Positions 1-8,200 of a stretch of DNA of 13,039 nt are shown one piece after another (within the stretch, counting starts at the first letter, position 1; each line of letters begins with the position of its first letter). Origin of the DNA: Methanobacteriota archaeon (lineage in GTDB: Archaea; Thermoplasmatota; Poseidoniia; Poseidoniales; Poseidoniaceae); assembly GCA_029979405.1 (NCBI GenBank), contig JAPOHM010000019.1:1-13039 (forward strand), written 5' to 3'. The position numbers and the translations under genes are program-made. The notes beneath the pieces were generated by a model, which was not told the origin of the DNA, searched no databases, and was given only the letters and a program-made list of their open reading frames with translations.

Positions 1-138
1 ACCGCAGCAGGTGTTGTTGAAGGAACCATTTGGTGGTTAATGGCCGGTGGAACAGCCTTTGGTGGCGCCTTTGCAATATTTGAAGCAAGAGCAGGTTGGT
101 GTATTGTAAGAGCAATGGGAATCAAGACACCTTTGTGA
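1..138 (+). CDS. C-terminal end of a membrane protein, partial
   Basis: Frame 1 is open from the first base and ends at TGA 136-138, giving the last 45 residues of a protein whose start lies outside the window. The fragment has a hydrophobic Gly/Ala/Trp-rich stretch (around GTIWWLMAGGTAFGGAFAIF), consistent with a membrane helix. It then ends in a short amphipathic tail, EARAGWCIVRAMGIKTPL. The compact glycine-rich helix and the conserved-looking tail suggest a real small integral membrane protein, but I do not recognise the family and assign no function. Its stop codon directly abuts the stop codon of the convergent minus-strand guaAB gene, with no base between them. Confidence 0.6.
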   Translation, partial: TAAGVVEGTIWWLMAGGTAFGGAFAIFEARAGWCIVRAMGIKTPL

Positions 139-1086
139 TTATTCCCACTCAATTGTGCCCGGTGGCTTGTGAGTGATGTCGTAAACTACTCTATTTACTG
201 ATCCCTTTACAGCATTAGTAATTCTTGTACTAATCTTTGCAAGAATGTCATGAGGTATTACAGAGTAACGAGCGGACATTCCATCAAGGGATTGAACCGC
301 TCTTACAACAACTGTTTCACCGTATGCCCTGACGTCCCCATGAACTCCAACAGATCTTACAGGAAGAAGTGCAGCGAAGTATTGCCAAGGCAATTCGATC
401 TTTCCTTCGGAAGCTGCTGATTCTAACTCTTCTTCGACAATAGCACATGCTTCTCGAACGATGTGGACTCTTTCTGGGGTAAGTTCACCAAGACACCTTA
501 CGGCCAATCCTGGCCCCGGGAATGGTTGTCTTTCTGCGACTTTTATTTCAAGTGCCCTTGCAAGTTCTCTAACCTCGTCTTTATACAAATCACGTAGAGG
601 TTCAACTACTTCCAAAGTCATGTCCTCAGGGAGTCCCCCAACATTGTGGTGGCTTTTGATCGTGTCACGAACTCCTCCCCCTGATTCAATCCAATCTGGA
701 GCAATCGTTCCTTGGACTAGATACTTGGCGCCAACTTTTGCCTGTTCGTCTTCGAAAATTCTTATGAACAATTCACCAATGATTTTGCGCTTTTGTTCGG
801 GATCTGTTACACCTTTTAGAGCCTGAAAATATCTTTCCTCGGCAAAAACGGTAGTAAGATTTAGTCCGTGCGCTGCAAGCATTTCTTGGATTTCTTGAGT
901 CTCATTTTTCCTCATTAATCCCGTATCAACATATACACAATGTAATTTGTCACCAATAGCTTGGTTGGCGATTACCGCCGCTACTGTTGAATCAACTCCT
1001 CCACTACAGGCAATAATTGCGATATCATCTATCTCATTTCGCATTTTTTCTGCTGATTCATTGATGAACGCAGAAGCGCCGAACAT
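139..1086 (-). CDS. guaAB: GMP synthase, ATP-pyrophosphatase subunit (GuaAb)
   Basis: This subunit converts XMP to GMP by adenylating XMP and accepting ammonia from a separate glutaminase subunit; it is the last step of guanine nucleotide synthesis and is cytoplasmic. The 315 residues show the PP-loop SGGVDST at 28-34, the YVDTGLMRKNE segment at 52-62, QGTIAPD and IKSHHNVGGLP at 125-153, QPFPGPGLAVR at 187-197, and the hallmark C-terminus KPPGTIEWE. No class I glutamine amidotransferase domain precedes the PP-loop, so this is the two-subunit form usual in archaea; the GuaAa partner is not in the window. The ATG lies one base after the purE stop (TGAgATG), with a purine-rich GGAAGGG a few bases upstream, indicating translational coupling with purE. 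Length and motifs are normal for the family. Confidence 0.96.
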   Translation of the reverse strand: MFGASAFINESAEKMRNEIDDIAIIACSGGVDSTVAAVIANQAIGDKLHCVYVDTGLMRKNETQEIQEMLAAHGLNLTTVFAEERYFQALKGVTDPEQKRKIIGELFIRIFEDEQAKVGAKYLVQGTIAPDWIESGGGVRDTIKSHHNVGGLPEDMTLEVVEPLRDLYKDEVRELARALEIKVAERQPFPGPGLAVRCLGELTPERVHIVREACAIVEEELESAASEGKIELPWQYFAALLPVRSVGVHGDVRAYGETVVVRAVQSLDGMSARYSVIPHDILAKISTRITNAVKGSVNRVVYDITHKPPGTIEWE

Positions 1087-1087
1087 C

Positions 1088-1567
1088 TCAAGCCCTTCCG
1101 TTTACTTCAGCATCCATTTGCTTTACCTTTTCAATTTGGTCAAGCTTGTTCTGTTTTAGAGCATCAGCATACTTTGGGAATTTCAGAGCCAACATCTGAG
1201 TAGCTAGGTATCCAGCATTATCTCCTCTATCGACACCAACAGTCGCAGAAGGCACACCTGGTGGAAGCTGAGCAATGGATAACAAACTGTCGAATGGTAC
1301 CTTTCCTCCACATGGGACACCAATTACTGGCTTTGTTGTTAATGATGCAACTGCGCCAGGTAATGCTGCGGCTAATCCTGCCATAGCGATGAATACTGAA
1401 CAGCCGTCAGACTCTGCGTCTTTTACGATTTGTTCAACAAATGCGGGGGATCTGTGAGCGCTTGCGACCCTCAATTGATATGGGACCTCAAACATCTCCA
1501 GAATTTTCGTACATTTTTCGGCTATTGGCAAGTCAGACTTTGAACCTAGTAGTATAGTTACGTCCAT
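1088..1567 (-). CDS. purE: 5-(carboxyamino)imidazole ribonucleotide mutase / AIR carboxylase PurE
   Basis: PurE makes CAIR in purine synthesis, either by rearranging N5-CAIR (class I, working with PurK) or by carboxylating AIR directly (class II). With the start used here (ATG at 1567, 159 residues) the motifs are GSKSD at 8-12, SAHRSP at 36-41, AGLAAALPG at 63-71 and QLPPGVP at 100-106. The start was chosen because known PurE proteins begin just before the GSKSD strand. An in-frame ATG at 1594 would add nine residues (MNYRFPTKG), and a TTG lies at 1597. The His usual in class I enzymes in the AHLPG motif is Ala here. No purK is present in the window. The gene ends one base before guaAB, so the two probably form a purine operon; 112 bases separate it from the upstream membrane protein gene. 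Confidence 0.93.
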   Translation of the reverse strand: MDVTILLGSKSDLPIAEKCTKILEMFEVPYQLRVASAHRSPAFVEQIVKDAESDGCSVFIAMAGLAAALPGAVASLTTKPVIGVPCGGKVPFDSLLSIAQLPPGVPSATVGVDRGDNAGYLATQMLALKFPKYADALKQNKLDQIEKVKQMDAEVNGRA

Positions 1568-1679
1568 GCCCTTTGTCGGAAATCGGTAGTTCATCAACGT
1601 GCCGAAAGGAGATTCTCAAAATCGTATCTAGAAATGATTCTTTTCTGTGAAAAATAATGCCTCAAAATAACCTTGGGGA

Positions 1680-2219
1680 TTATTCTTCCTCAAGAAAAAT
1701 AGTAAGGGGCTCATCGGATTCAATGTAGATTTTATCACCTTCTTTTACTCCCCTAACAATATTTTTACCAATCTTAATTAGTGGTCTTGCAGCCCATTTT
1801 GTGTGGAAATATCTTGCAGATTCTACCTTCGGAAGTGGCTTCTTTGGGTCCCATTCTAATCGATAGGCTTTACCAGATATTGCAGATAACATTGCGGCTG
1901 TTCTGTAATTAATTGTCCAAACAGATATCGCGGCAATTACTTGAACAATTTCAGGAGGTTGAAAGAACAAACCAAAGGCTACAAATGGGGAGATAAGTAA
2001 AACTGCAAAATCAACTCTTCCTGGAGAAATTGTTGCTCCAATCCATACAGCAATCAAAGAAATCATAATTCCACTGGCTAGCATCGCTGGTACAATTAGG
2101 CCTCGGTCTTGGTAAATTAGGAGACAGCCACCAACCAGCGGTAGCAATGACCACGCCATAGGGAAAAGCATCTTCGGACCAGGTCCATCGAGCTTCACCT
2201 GACGCCAGTCCATGCACAT
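1680..2219 (-). CDS. four-helix membrane protein of unknown function
   Basis: The product of up to 179 residues has four predicted membrane segments, at about residues 18-36, 40-62, 69-87 and 89-115. A soluble, basic-then-acidic C-terminal part of about 60 residues follows (containing LEWDPKKPLPKVESARYF and ending LEEE). The C-terminal part, with repeated short beta-like stretches such as KIYIES and PLTIFLEE, may form a small cytoplasmic domain. I do not recognise the family. The gene follows gcvPB after 37 bases, and no Shine-Dalgarno sequence is visible. An internal ATG two codons later (2213) is an equally good start, and a weak AT-rich element (AAATTATT, near 2235-2245) lies about 25 bases upstream of it, which would suit a leaderless message. 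Its place between glycine cleavage and purine genes says little about function. Confidence 0.75.
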   Translation of the reverse strand: MCMDWRQVKLDGPGPKMLFPMAWSLLPLVGGCLLIYQDRGLIVPAMLASGIMISLIAVWIGATISPGRVDFAVLLISPFVAFGLFFQPPEIVQVIAAISVWTINYRTAAMLSAISGKAYRLEWDPKKPLPKVESARYFHTKWAARPLIKIGKNIVRGVKEGDKIYIESDEPLTIFLEEE

Positions 2220-2256
2220 CGTAGCAAGTCGTCGATTTCAATAATTTGTAAGATTA

Positions 2257-3756
2257 CTATTCGTCGAATGGATATGATAGGGTGAGGTTTCTCGCGGCAT
2301 ATACTTCATCGACTCTTCGAACTTTAGTTGTTACAGGAGCCTCATGAAGTACTTCAGCATCCATTTGGATTACTTCTACAAATTTCTCTGCAAACTCATC
2401 TAAGGTCTCTTTAGATTCTGTTTCAGTTGGCTCAACCATCATACATTCAGGAACAACTAGAGGGAAATATACTGTTGGAGCCATGTATCCTTGGTCCAGA
2501 AGGCCTTTTGCAACATCCATTGCACCAACGCCGTTTTTCTCCTTAAGTGGAGCCATCGAAATGGTAAACTCGTGTTTTACAACTTCAATTGGAGCACCAT
2601 CACAGAATAAATCTGAGACTCCTTGTGCCTCAGCAACATCAATTATTCTCTTACGAAGGTAATTAGCATTCAGAACCGCATGGTCTGACATTGTCCTCAA
2701 ATCTTTACCGTATCTTCTGTAATATGCCCAACATCGAATAACAGCTCCACTATTGCCATGCCATTGCTGTACTTTTCCAATGCTATTTTCAGGCGTCCTC
2801 CAATAGTACCACCAAGTATCATTGATCACTGTAACCTTGTCATCTTCAGATACCTTTCTTCTGTCTGCGACTGGGCCAGGTAGGAATTCCGCAAGATGAG
2901 ATTTAACTCCGATTGGACCAGAACCCGGACCTCCACCTCCATGTGGTTGGCTGAATGTTTTGTGTAGGTTATAGTGAACTGCATCAAAGCCCATAAGTCC
3001 AGGTGAAGTTCTTCCTAATATCGCATTGAAATTTGCTCCATCATAGTACATTTGTCCACCTACGGAATGAACAATTTCTGACGCTTTAGCGATATCAGCC
3101 TCAAATATTCCGAGTGTGTTAGGATTTGTAATCATCATTGCAGCGGTATCTTCACCAACTACTGCTTTCAGTGCATCAAGGTCTATTCTTCCATCAGCGC
3201 GACTCGGAATTTCGATTATTTCGAAACCACACATGTTAGCACTCGCAGGATTAGTTCCGTGTGCTGAATCGGGAACGATCACTTTTGTTCTCTGTGATTC
3301 TCCACGTTTTCTGAAATATTCCTGTATACATCTAATGGCAGTAAATTCACCCTGTGCTCCGGCTACGGGCTGTAGGGTAACTGCATCCATACCCGCACAG
3401 ATTGCTAGCATGTCCTGCATTTCATAGAATATTGCTAGAGTTCCTTGGACATGATGGTCTGGTTGTAATGGGTGGATATCTGCGATTCCGGGTAATTGTG
3501 CGATTACCTCATTTATCCTTGGATTGTGCTTCATTGTGCAAGACCCTAGTGGATAAAATCCTGTGTCAATTCCAAAGTTTCTGCTTGATAGCCATGTGTA
3601 ATGTCTGACCATCTCTGGTTCTGATAATCTTGGCCATCTTGGTAACTTCTTTCTCTTTAGACCGCTTGAAAGTTTTATTGACTCAACAGGAGCAATTGGG
3701 GCTGGTTGGGAATATCCCTGACCTTCGGCACCGAAGTGTTCGAATAGATGACTCAT
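2257..3756 (-). CDS. gcvPB: glycine dehydrogenase (decarboxylating) subunit 2, GcvPB
   Basis: This is the PLP-bearing subunit of the two-subunit P protein of the glycine cleavage system; it decarboxylates glycine and passes the aminomethyl group to lipoyl-GcvH. The 499 residues include YPLGSCTMKHNPR at 68-80, DSAHGTNPASA at 163-173, the DGAN sheet at 239-242, and NLHKTFSQPHGGGGPGSGP at 263-281, in which Lys266 should form the Schiff base with PLP. The C-terminal MVEPTETESKETLD is typical. Length is normal. The gene overlaps the end of gcvPA by four bases (ATGA), and its Shine-Dalgarno sequence is an extended match to the 16S 3' end, located inside the last codons of gcvPA. This guarantees coupled synthesis of the two subunits. 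A basic insert around residues 298-320 (ADRRKVSEDDK and onward) departs somewhat from bacterial versions. Confidence 0.97.
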   Translation of the reverse strand: MSHLFEHFGAEGQGYSQPAPIAPVESIKLSSGLKRKKLPRWPRLSEPEMVRHYTWLSSRNFGIDTGFYPLGSCTMKHNPRINEVIAQLPGIADIHPLQPDHHVQGTLAIFYEMQDMLAICAGMDAVTLQPVAGAQGEFTAIRCIQEYFRKRGESQRTKVIVPDSAHGTNPASANMCGFEIIEIPSRADGRIDLDALKAVVGEDTAAMMITNPNTLGIFEADIAKASEIVHSVGGQMYYDGANFNAILGRTSPGLMGFDAVHYNLHKTFSQPHGGGGPGSGPIGVKSHLAEFLPGPVADRRKVSEDDKVTVINDTWWYYWRTPENSIGKVQQWHGNSGAVIRCWAYYRRYGKDLRTMSDHAVLNANYLRKRIIDVAEAQGVSDLFCDGAPIEVVKHEFTISMAPLKEKNGVGAMDVAKGLLDQGYMAPTVYFPLVVPECMMVEPTETESKETLDEFAEKFVEVIQMDAEVLHEAPVTTKVRRVDEVYAARNLTLSYPFDE

Positions 3757-5135
3757 ACAATCACCTCCTTTGATGGGGATTCACACCATATCGATATTTG
3801 AGCGCATAGCATGTCTATGTCTTTTGCTGACGTCTGGTCACTCAAAGATACAAGCATCCAATTTTCTTTGCTTGGATACCAAGTCGAAAGGTCAAAACCA
3901 CCAATAACTCCTCTCGTATCGAGATAGTTTAAGCAATCTGAGGCGCTCCCTGGTAATTCAATAACAAATTCGTTGTAGTGAGACACAGATTGATGTGGAA
4001 GATTAATCCCCTTGATTTGGCCAATCTTCTCAATCGCCAATTGGCATGCAGCCATATTTCTCTCTGCAAGTAATTCTAAGCCTTCAGGACCAAGGAGAGA
4101 CATGTGCATTGCACCCATTAAGGCAATCAATGTTTCATTTGTACAGATGTTTGAGGTGGCTCTGTGTCGTCTAATATGCTGTTCTCTTGTTGAGAGCGTT
4201 AAACAAAATGCCTCATTTCCATCTACATCTATTGATTTACCAACAATTCTACCCGGCATTTGGCGAAGGTAATCCTTGGAGCACGCAAAGATGCCGTACA
4301 GTGGACCACCGTATGTAATCGGTGAGCCAAGTGCTTGGCCCTCTCCAACTACAATGTCGGCACCATAATTACCAGGAGCTTCGACTAAACCGAGACTGAC
4401 TGGAGCAACACCGACAATGAATGCGGTGTTTGGTCCAATTATCTCTTTAACTTTCGTTAAACCTTCATCAAGAATACCGAGGGGATTTGGCTGTTCAAGG
4501 TATACTCCGCAAGAACCCTCGGCTTCAGCAAGGGAATCTAAGTTGAGGGTCCCATCATCGTTGTGCTTAATTTTCTTGATGATGACACCTCCACCCTGAC
4601 TGTAATTTTCGATAACAGAAACCCTCGAGGGAGGAATTAATTCGCTAATGTACACAGTGTCTTTCTGGGTTGCTTTCTTGTTGTGTATACGAATTGCACA
4701 GGTAAGGGCCTCTGCTGCAGCTGTGGAAGCGTCGTAAACCGAAAGATTCGAAACTTCAAGGCCGACTAATTCTGAAATTAGCGTTTGGAATTCCCACATA
4801 GCCTGTAGCATTCCCTGACTTACCTCTGGCTGATATGGAGTGTATGAAGTTAGGAATTCTCCCCTCGTTACAAGTTGGAATATGCTTGCTGGTACATAAT
4901 TACGATTCAAACCCGCTCCAAGGAAACTAACTCGGTCACCAAGAGCGACGTTTGCTCCAAGTAATCGCCTCGCATCTGCAATGATTTCTTCCTCTGTTTG
5001 AGGAGGTGGAAGGGGTAGTTCTGAATTCATCCTAACTGCTTCTGGAATGTCTGAAAACAAATCATCCATTGACTTCATTCCAAGTGATTCTAGCATCGCT
5101 TTTTCGCGCCCAAGGTTCGGTAATTGGTCGACCAT
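3753..5135 (-). CDS. gcvPA: glycine dehydrogenase (decarboxylating) subunit 1, GcvPA
   Basis: This is the non-PLP half of the two-subunit glycine cleavage P protein and works in complex with GcvPB. With the ATG at 5135 the protein is 460 residues. Family features are LGMKSMDDLFSDIPEAVR at 18-35, FLGAGLNRNYVP at 71-82, the TSYTPYQPEVSQGMLQAMWEFQ block at 96-117, and, toward the C-terminus, STREQHIRRHRATSNICTNE. The open frame extends 12 codons further to a TTG at 5171. I prefer the ATG because GcvPA proteins begin shortly before the SMDDLF segment and because GGGGAG lies three bases before the ATG. The gene starts 118 bases after the stop of the exported repeat protein and overlaps gcvPB by four bases. 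Confidence 0.95.
   Translation of the reverse strand: MVDQLPNLGREKAMLESLGMKSMDDLFSDIPEAVRMNSELPLPPPQTEEEIIADARRLLGANVALGDRVSFLGAGLNRNYVPASIFQLVTRGEFLTSYTPYQPEVSQGMLQAMWEFQTLISELVGLEVSNLSVYDASTAAAEALTCAIRIHNKKATQKDTVYISELIPPSRVSVIENYSQGGGVIIKKIKHNDDGTLNLDSLAEAEGSCGVYLEQPNPLGILDEGLTKVKEIIGPNTAFIVGVAPVSLGLVEAPGNYGADIVVGEGQALGSPITYGGPLYGIFACSKDYLRQMPGRIVGKSIDVDGNEAFCLTLSTREQHIRRHRATSNICTNETLIALMGAMHMSLLGPEGLELLAERNMAACQLAIEKIGQIKGINLPHQSVSHYNEFVIELPGSASDCLNYLDTRGVIGGFDLSTWYPSKENWMLVSLSDQTSAKDIDMLCAQISIWCESPSKEVIV
3761..3770 (-). promoter_or_regulatory. strong Shine-Dalgarno sequence of gcvPB
   Basis: Reading on the minus strand, AAGGAGGTGA lies with its GGAGG core seven bases before the gcvPB ATG. 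It matches the expected anti-Shine-Dalgarno end of 16S rRNA over at least ten bases. It sits within the codons for the C-terminal KEVIV of gcvPA. It is by far the best ribosome binding site in the window and shows that this archaeon uses Shine-Dalgarno initiation for downstream operon genes. Confidence 0.9.
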
Positions 5136-5184
5136 ACACTCCCCGCCAAACCTTGCGTATCGCGTACCCAAGATGAATGTTGTT

Positions 5185-5232
5185 TTGTCAACAATTTTTT
5201 TGCGTCAGAACTACTACCGTAATTTTTTACTG
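5185..5232 (-). promoter_or_regulatory. possible gcvPA-gcvPB promoter region
   Basis: The 118-base gap between the exported protein gene and gcvPA holds two A-rich elements on the minus strand: GTAAAAAATTAC (5219-5230) and GCAAAAAAATTG (about 5193-5203). Either could be a TATA-like box giving a leader of roughly 30-60 bases before the gcvPA ATG. A short inverted repeat, TGTTG/CAACA with a six-base spacer, lies at 5178-5193. The evidence is composition and position only. Confidence 0.3.
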
Positions 5233-5253
5233 TCGAAATGTAGCAAATGGACT

Positions 5254-8200
5254 TCAGTCTTGCCATTTTGTCCAAGAACCGTCAGCATTCTGGTACCAAT
5301 TTGTACCATCATTTGCTCTGAACCAGTTTGTGCCGCTTTCATCTGGATCCAGATAGTCTCCTCCCGGTAAATCTTCCCAAGATGCTACAGTGTTTTCATC
5401 TTCATTTTCAGATTCAGAAGCCTCTTCTTGACTTTCAGGAAGAGGAAGCGCACCTTCAGGAGGCGGTGCAGGAACCTTCTTTTTCTGCTGTGGTTTTGAC
5501 CCTTTTTTCATCAATACCACAATTGCTGCTACGAGCGCAATTACAACAACTCCACCAATGGCTCCGAAAATAACGACTGTATCCATTCCCCCAGATGCAT
5601 CATCAACATTTGTCTTTGACTTATCATCTGTCTTTCCACCATCGCTTGGCTCGGTTAATAGACAACCCGGATAATTTACTTCGTCGTCAAATCTACCGTC
5701 GGGAGTTTCTTCAGGGCACATGTCAGCATTTGTAGCGCCTTCTATGAATACACCGGGCCACGAATCATCCCTTGATTCATTCCAGTCAGGATTACCCCAG
5801 TTGTCTCCAAAGCCGTCTTCATCGGAATCGAACCATTGTGTTGCATCAAATATGAACATGTCTGGGCCGTAGCCAAGAGAATCCCACTTGCTTACACTCC
5901 AATATGGGTCAGGGTCCGAATATCCGTCTCCATCGAAGTCTGGACAACCAAATCTGTCGATCGTTGATGTACCTTCGTCATCACCACAGAAATCGAACTG
6001 GTCTCCAACTAAGTTATCTCCAAAGCCGTCTCCATCCATATCAGACCATTGTGTTGGATTATCACTGAATGCGTCTGCGCCCATTTCAACAGTCCAAGAA
6101 ATCTCTGGGTCGGAATAGCCATCACCATCTGAATCAATACATCCGACTCTATCGACGGAGGAATTACCGTAGAAGAGTGGACAATCGTCTGGATTATTCC
6201 CTAAAGGATTGTCTCCAAAGCCATCTCCGTCACCATCATTCCATTGTGTTTCATCCTGGAAAAATGCGTCCTCTGCATCAGCTACTCCGTCTTCATCGAA
6301 ATCTGGGCAACCCTTCATTCCAATCGTGGCTGAACCTTCCTCCAACGGACAGAAATCGATTAGATCACTAAATCCATCATTGTCGTCATCATTATCTTCC
6401 CGGTCATCTAAACAACCATCAGCATCATTGTCATTAGTAGTATTTCTTGTCCAGTTGATGATTCCTTTTTCGCATCCGTCTGCTTCATTTGTGACTCCAT
6501 CATTATCGTTGTCATTGTCCTCTAAATCATTCCTGCAACCATCAAAATCCCAATCTGTGTTTTGTGTTGAGTTCCAATCGATTTCTCCTCGAGGGCACAA
6601 ATCTACGGTGTCATTTACACCGTCATTATCATCATCATTATCCTCATCAGCATCATCGTAACATCCATCGCTATCCCTATCGGTTTGGGATTCAGAGGTC
6701 CAATTTAGTTCGCCCATAGGGCAAGAATCTACTGAATCACTTACTCCATCGTTATCATCATCTCCATCACACAGATCGCCTGCATTGTCTAAGTCAAAAT
6801 CCTCCTGATTTGGATTAATTAGGTAATGGCAATTGTCGATTAGGTCAGGAACTGTGTCTCCGTCATCGTCAAGGTCCTCATCTTCGTCTCTACAACCGTC
6901 TCCGTCTAAGTCTGTTGAGTTTTCATCTCCTACCCAGCCAAGTACACCTGTCTGACAATTATCATTCAGGTCACTCACTCCGTCGTTGTCATCGTCAGTA
7001 TCTTCATCAGCGTCCTTACAGCCATCGCCATCATAATCAAGAGAGGTGTTTGATTGATTCCAATTCAAAGAACCATAGCGACAGTCGTCAAGAACGTCGT
7101 GTAACCCATCGTTATCATCATCATTATCACATGCATCACCTTGCAAGTCAGAATCAAAATTGCTTTGGTTTTCATTTGCTATATTCAAACAATTATCAAC
7201 ATAATCTGTTATTCCATCACCGTCTTTGTCGTGTTGGAATTTCCAAACGAAAACGTCTTGGTCGTTAGCGGAACGAGGCATGTTACCAAACCAGACTGTA
7301 CCGCTAAAGTCTCCTCCTGCGATAATTGAACCGTCGTTTAGAGTCAACAACGCACCCACGGTATCGTTATCTTGCCCCCCAATTGATAGAGCCCATTGGA
7401 AGTCTGCCTTATGGTCAACCTGAGCAATAAAACCGTCATATTTCAGTGCGATTGAGTTGTTTCTCACCAAAGTGTATGTGTCGAATTTCATGTCAAATCC
7501 GTGACGACCACCAAATTGCACCTGTCCTTTTTGGTTAACTGATAGGGCTTGCAATCTGTCATCTTCTTGGCCACCTGCATGGTATGTCCATTGTTGAGTA
7601 CCATTTAGGTCATATTTTGCAATCAATACGTCCCAACTTCCTTGGGAAGATACAGCGGTGTTAGTTGTTTTCTTGTATGTTTGATAGAAGTTACCACCAA
7701 CGATTAATCCACCCGTTGGGTCTAAGACAATGTTGTTGAAATATACGCCACAACTTGAGCCGAAGCAACCGTTTCCAGAGATGGTACGCCCCCACTCCAA
7801 GGTGCCGTTATCAGCGTATTTTAGTAAGAACCCAGCATATGTTGAGGCGGGGTTAGAGGTAAAACTGTAATTCCCCCAGCTTTCCATCCCTGTGTTATAG
7901 CCAGCAACATAAGCATGGTTTGTATTATGGTCGACTACGATTTGGTATGGTACTGCATCACCAGTGCCCAACGAACCCTCAGCCCATTCCCAACCTAATG
8001 AAGTGGTATTGTAATACGCTATGTAGAATTTTGCATCATCTGATGGGTTTCCTGAATTTAATTGTACAGCATCAAACTCAGTTATGTTTTGATAGAAACC
8101 AGTTACGTAAAAATTGTCATGTTTGTCAATTGCCAAATCCCAACCCACGTCAACATCGAATCCACCAAAACGGAATGCTCTGTCGAATTCTCCAGTGGTT

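Noticed and set aside
461..826. Plus-strand open frame of 121 codons
   Set aside because: It is antisense to the highly conserved core of guaAB and its product shows no motif.
2011..2241. Minus-strand open frame of 76 codons overlapping the membrane protein gene
   Set aside because: It is in another frame of the same strand, with no motif; the 179-residue frame has clear membrane helices.
5136..5171. N-terminal extension of GcvPA from a TTG
   Set aside because: The ATG at 5135 has a purine-rich GGGGAG upstream and gives the usual family N-terminus.
5662..7122. CRISPR-like or tandem DNA repeat array
   Set aside because: The periodic DNA is in frame and encodes Asp-rich protein repeats; there are no constant repeats with unique spacers.
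5888..7423. Several plus-strand open frames of 60-150 codons
   Set aside because: They are antisense to the Asp-rich repeats. GAT/GAC-rich coding DNA read backwards gives Ser/His/Pro-rich frames without stops; the products are low complexity with no domain.
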